Assembly (NCBI GenBank): GCA_025929185.1 | Contig: JAICMO010000005.1 | Span: 1-47,220 of the forward strand | Length of the DNA stretch: 47,220 nucleotides | Reading direction: 5' to 3' | Source: Pseudolabrys sp. | Lineage (GTDB): Bacteria > Pseudomonadota > Alphaproteobacteria > Rhizobiales > Xanthobacteraceae | In this document: positions 46,097 through 47,220 of the stretch, in pieces | Layout: every line of letters begins with the position of its first letter | How positions within the stretch are numbered: the first letter of the stretch is position 1 | Notes under the pieces: model-generated | Seen by the model: only the letters and a program-made list of their open reading frames with translations | The model's database searches: none | What the model was told of the DNA's origin: nothing | Position numbers and translations under genes: made by a program

Positions 46097-46843
46097 ATGT
46101 CTCGTCTCTTACGTGCGGTCGCGCCGCTTGCGCTAGCCGCGTTGTTCTGTGCTTACGCAGGACAAGCAGGCGCGCAGCAGATCTTTCCGTTTTTCCGGCA
46201 GCCAGCGGTCACGGCAGCGCCGAATACTTCAACCGCAGCGCGCGGCGATGCGCTCGGGATGGACCGGCAATACGATCAGGCCACGACGGCCGATCCCGAC
46301 CAATCCGACACCCAACTTCCACCCCGGCTGCAGCGCCAGATCGTGAGCTATCCTTCGCACGAAGCGCCGGGCACGATCATCATCGATACGCCGCATACGT
46401 ATCTCTATTACGTGCTCGGCAACGGCAAGGCGATGCGCTACGGCATCGGCGTCGGACGTGAGGGCTTCACCTGGTCGGGCGTGAAGTCCGTCATACGCAA
46501 GGCCGAATGGCCGGACTGGTATCCGCCGCCGGAGATGATCAAGCGGCAGCCTTATCTGCCGCGCATGGTGGCCGGCGGGCCCGGCAATCCGCTCGGCGCG
46601 CGCGCCATGTATATCGGCGGCACCGAATATCGCATCCACGGCACCAACGATCCGAGCACCATCGGCAAGCACGTGTCGAGCGGCTGCATCCGGCTCACCA
46701 ACGCCGACGTCATCGATCTCTTCAACCGCGTGAACATCGGCGCCAAGGTGATCGTGCTGCCGCAGAGCGCGCCGCCGAGCGTTGCAAACCCGCGCAAAGC
46801 GCGACTGACCTGGAATGCTTCGCGCCCGTCGGCGCTCTACTGA
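46097..46843 (+). CDS. L,D-transpeptidase (YkuD domain), exported
   Basis: 248 residues. Signal peptide to GQAGAQQ. A linker of about 60 residues precedes the YkuD domain (about 90-220): IIIDTPHTYLYYVLGNGKAMRYGIGVGRE at its start, and the active site HGTNDPSTIGKHVSSGCIRL with His181 and the nucleophile Cys197. It forms 3-3 cross-links in peptidoglycan, or attaches outer-membrane proteins to it as reported in Rhizobiales, using diaminopimelate. The stop TGA directly precedes the repeat at 46844. Confidence 0.93.
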   Translation: MSRLLRAVAPLALAALFCAYAGQAGAQQIFPFFRQPAVTAAPNTSTAARGDALGMDRQYDQATTADPDQSDTQLPPRLQRQIVSYPSHEAPGTIIIDTPHTYLYYVLGNGKAMRYGIGVGREGFTWSGVKSVIRKAEWPDWYPPPEMIKRQPYLPRMVAGGPGNPLGARAMYIGGTEYRIHGTNDPSTIGKHVSSGCIRLTNADVIDLFNRVNIGAKVIVLPQSAPPSVANPRKARLTWNASRPSALY

Positions 46844-47005
46844 CTAGGGCATGATCGCTTAAAAACGGAAGCCCCGGTCGCCGCAGCGTCATTGCCGGAC
46901 TTGATCCGACATCCATCTTTGCGAAGGAGATGGACCCGCGGGTCAAGCCTGCGGGCGACGCCGAAGACATTGAGATGATTCAATCCTAAGCAATCATGCT
47001 TTAGG
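46844..47005. repeat. MITE-like dispersed repeat, copy B
   Basis: The fuller copy of 4548-4702. Left end CTAGGGCATGATCGCTTA pairs imperfectly with right end TAAGCAATCATGCTTTAGG. It follows the TGA of the L,D-transpeptidase gene without a gap. Confidence 0.8.
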
Positions 47006-47220
47006 CTGCCTCAACGGCTTTGCCGGCTGCGGAGCCCGAGCAAAACTCGTTTCGATTTAACGGCTTGTGGATGAATGGATTGGAACTCCATTATCCATTC
47101 GCTGGAACTCGCGGACATATTGTGCGCACAAATGTGATGAACCATCGCCGCAAGAGAGGTTTATAATTCCATAGATTGGTCGCGGCCCTGCGTGACCAGC
47201 TAATTCGCAAGACTGGCGCG
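47006..47220. other. Gene-free right edge
   Basis: 215 nt, more A/T-rich than its surroundings. No gene seen. TTGTGCGCACAA at 47120-47131 is a perfect 12-bp palindrome that could be an operator for a gene beyond the edge. Confidence 0.35.

Noticed and set aside
46722-46970. Minus-strand frame starting in the right-hand repeat
   Set aside because: The GSISFAKMD-type peptide is a known by-product of translating this repeat family, not a gene.

Overview
The window is a chromosomal segment of a GC-rich alphaproteobacterium, most likely of the order Hyphomicrobiales (Rhizobiales), in the Bradyrhizobium / Xanthobacteraceae neighbourhood. The evidence is the gene content (ubiK-lgt-midA-pgeF, prs, YbjN-proC, a MarR/OmpR/EnvZ-type set beside ilvE, uvrC-pgsA-moaD-moaE, Omp25/RopB-like barrels, metF-metH behind an ArsR-methyltransferase fusion) and several dispersed palindromic repeats starting GTCATTCCGGG, GTCATTGCCGG or GTCATCC, which are characteristic of that group. 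I see no rRNA or tRNA gene, no CRISPR array, no transposase and no phage gene. Most of the window is ordinary housekeeping DNA.

Layout. 1-6 kb: small secreted, lipoprotein and hypothetical genes around a TerC-type membrane protein, with a MITE-like repeat at 4548-4702. 6-10 kb (minus strand): an MFS transporter, then ychF, pth and rplY. 10-15 kb: ubiK (minus), then the tightly coupled lgt-midA-pgeF run, a lipoprotein and prs. 15.5-18 kb: YbjN-domain gene, proC, TetR-type regulator. 18-21.7 kb: MarR regulator, OmpR-type response regulator and histidine kinase (minus), divergent from a branched-chain aminotransferase. 21.8-27.8 kb (minus): a beta-propeller lyase-like protein, moaE, moaD, pgsA, an intradiol dioxygenase and uvrC. 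28-31 kb: three tandem outer-membrane barrel genes, each with its own terminator. 31-37 kb: glutathione S-transferase, cold-shock protein, rlmJ, RNase T2, rsmE, ubiA and small envelope proteins. 37-39 kb: a vapBC-type pair and an extensin-like lipoprotein. 39-45.2 kb (minus): an ArsR-methyltransferase regulator, metF and metH. 45.4-47.2 kb: trmO, an L,D-transpeptidase and a second copy of the MITE-like repeat.

How the genes work together. The 39-45 kb block closes the methyl cycle: MetF makes 5-methyl-THF and MetH uses it to make methionine. The co-transcribed ArsR-methyltransferase protein is probably the regulator, acting at a perfect 16-bp palindrome (45235-45250). The lgt-midA-pgeF genes overlap and are probably translationally coupled. 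The window has many cell-envelope genes (Lgt, three barrels, L,D-transpeptidase, extensin-like lipoprotein, several other lipoproteins).

The most unusual signals are small: a double palindromic repeat read in frame inside uvrC; a VapC toxin missing two of its usual acidic residues, behind an operator that overlaps its start; metH ending inside a palindrome; the paired MITE-like elements; the methionine operon's candidate operator; and a missing stop codon between the two genes at the left edge. I found no clear multi-gene system that is wholly new.
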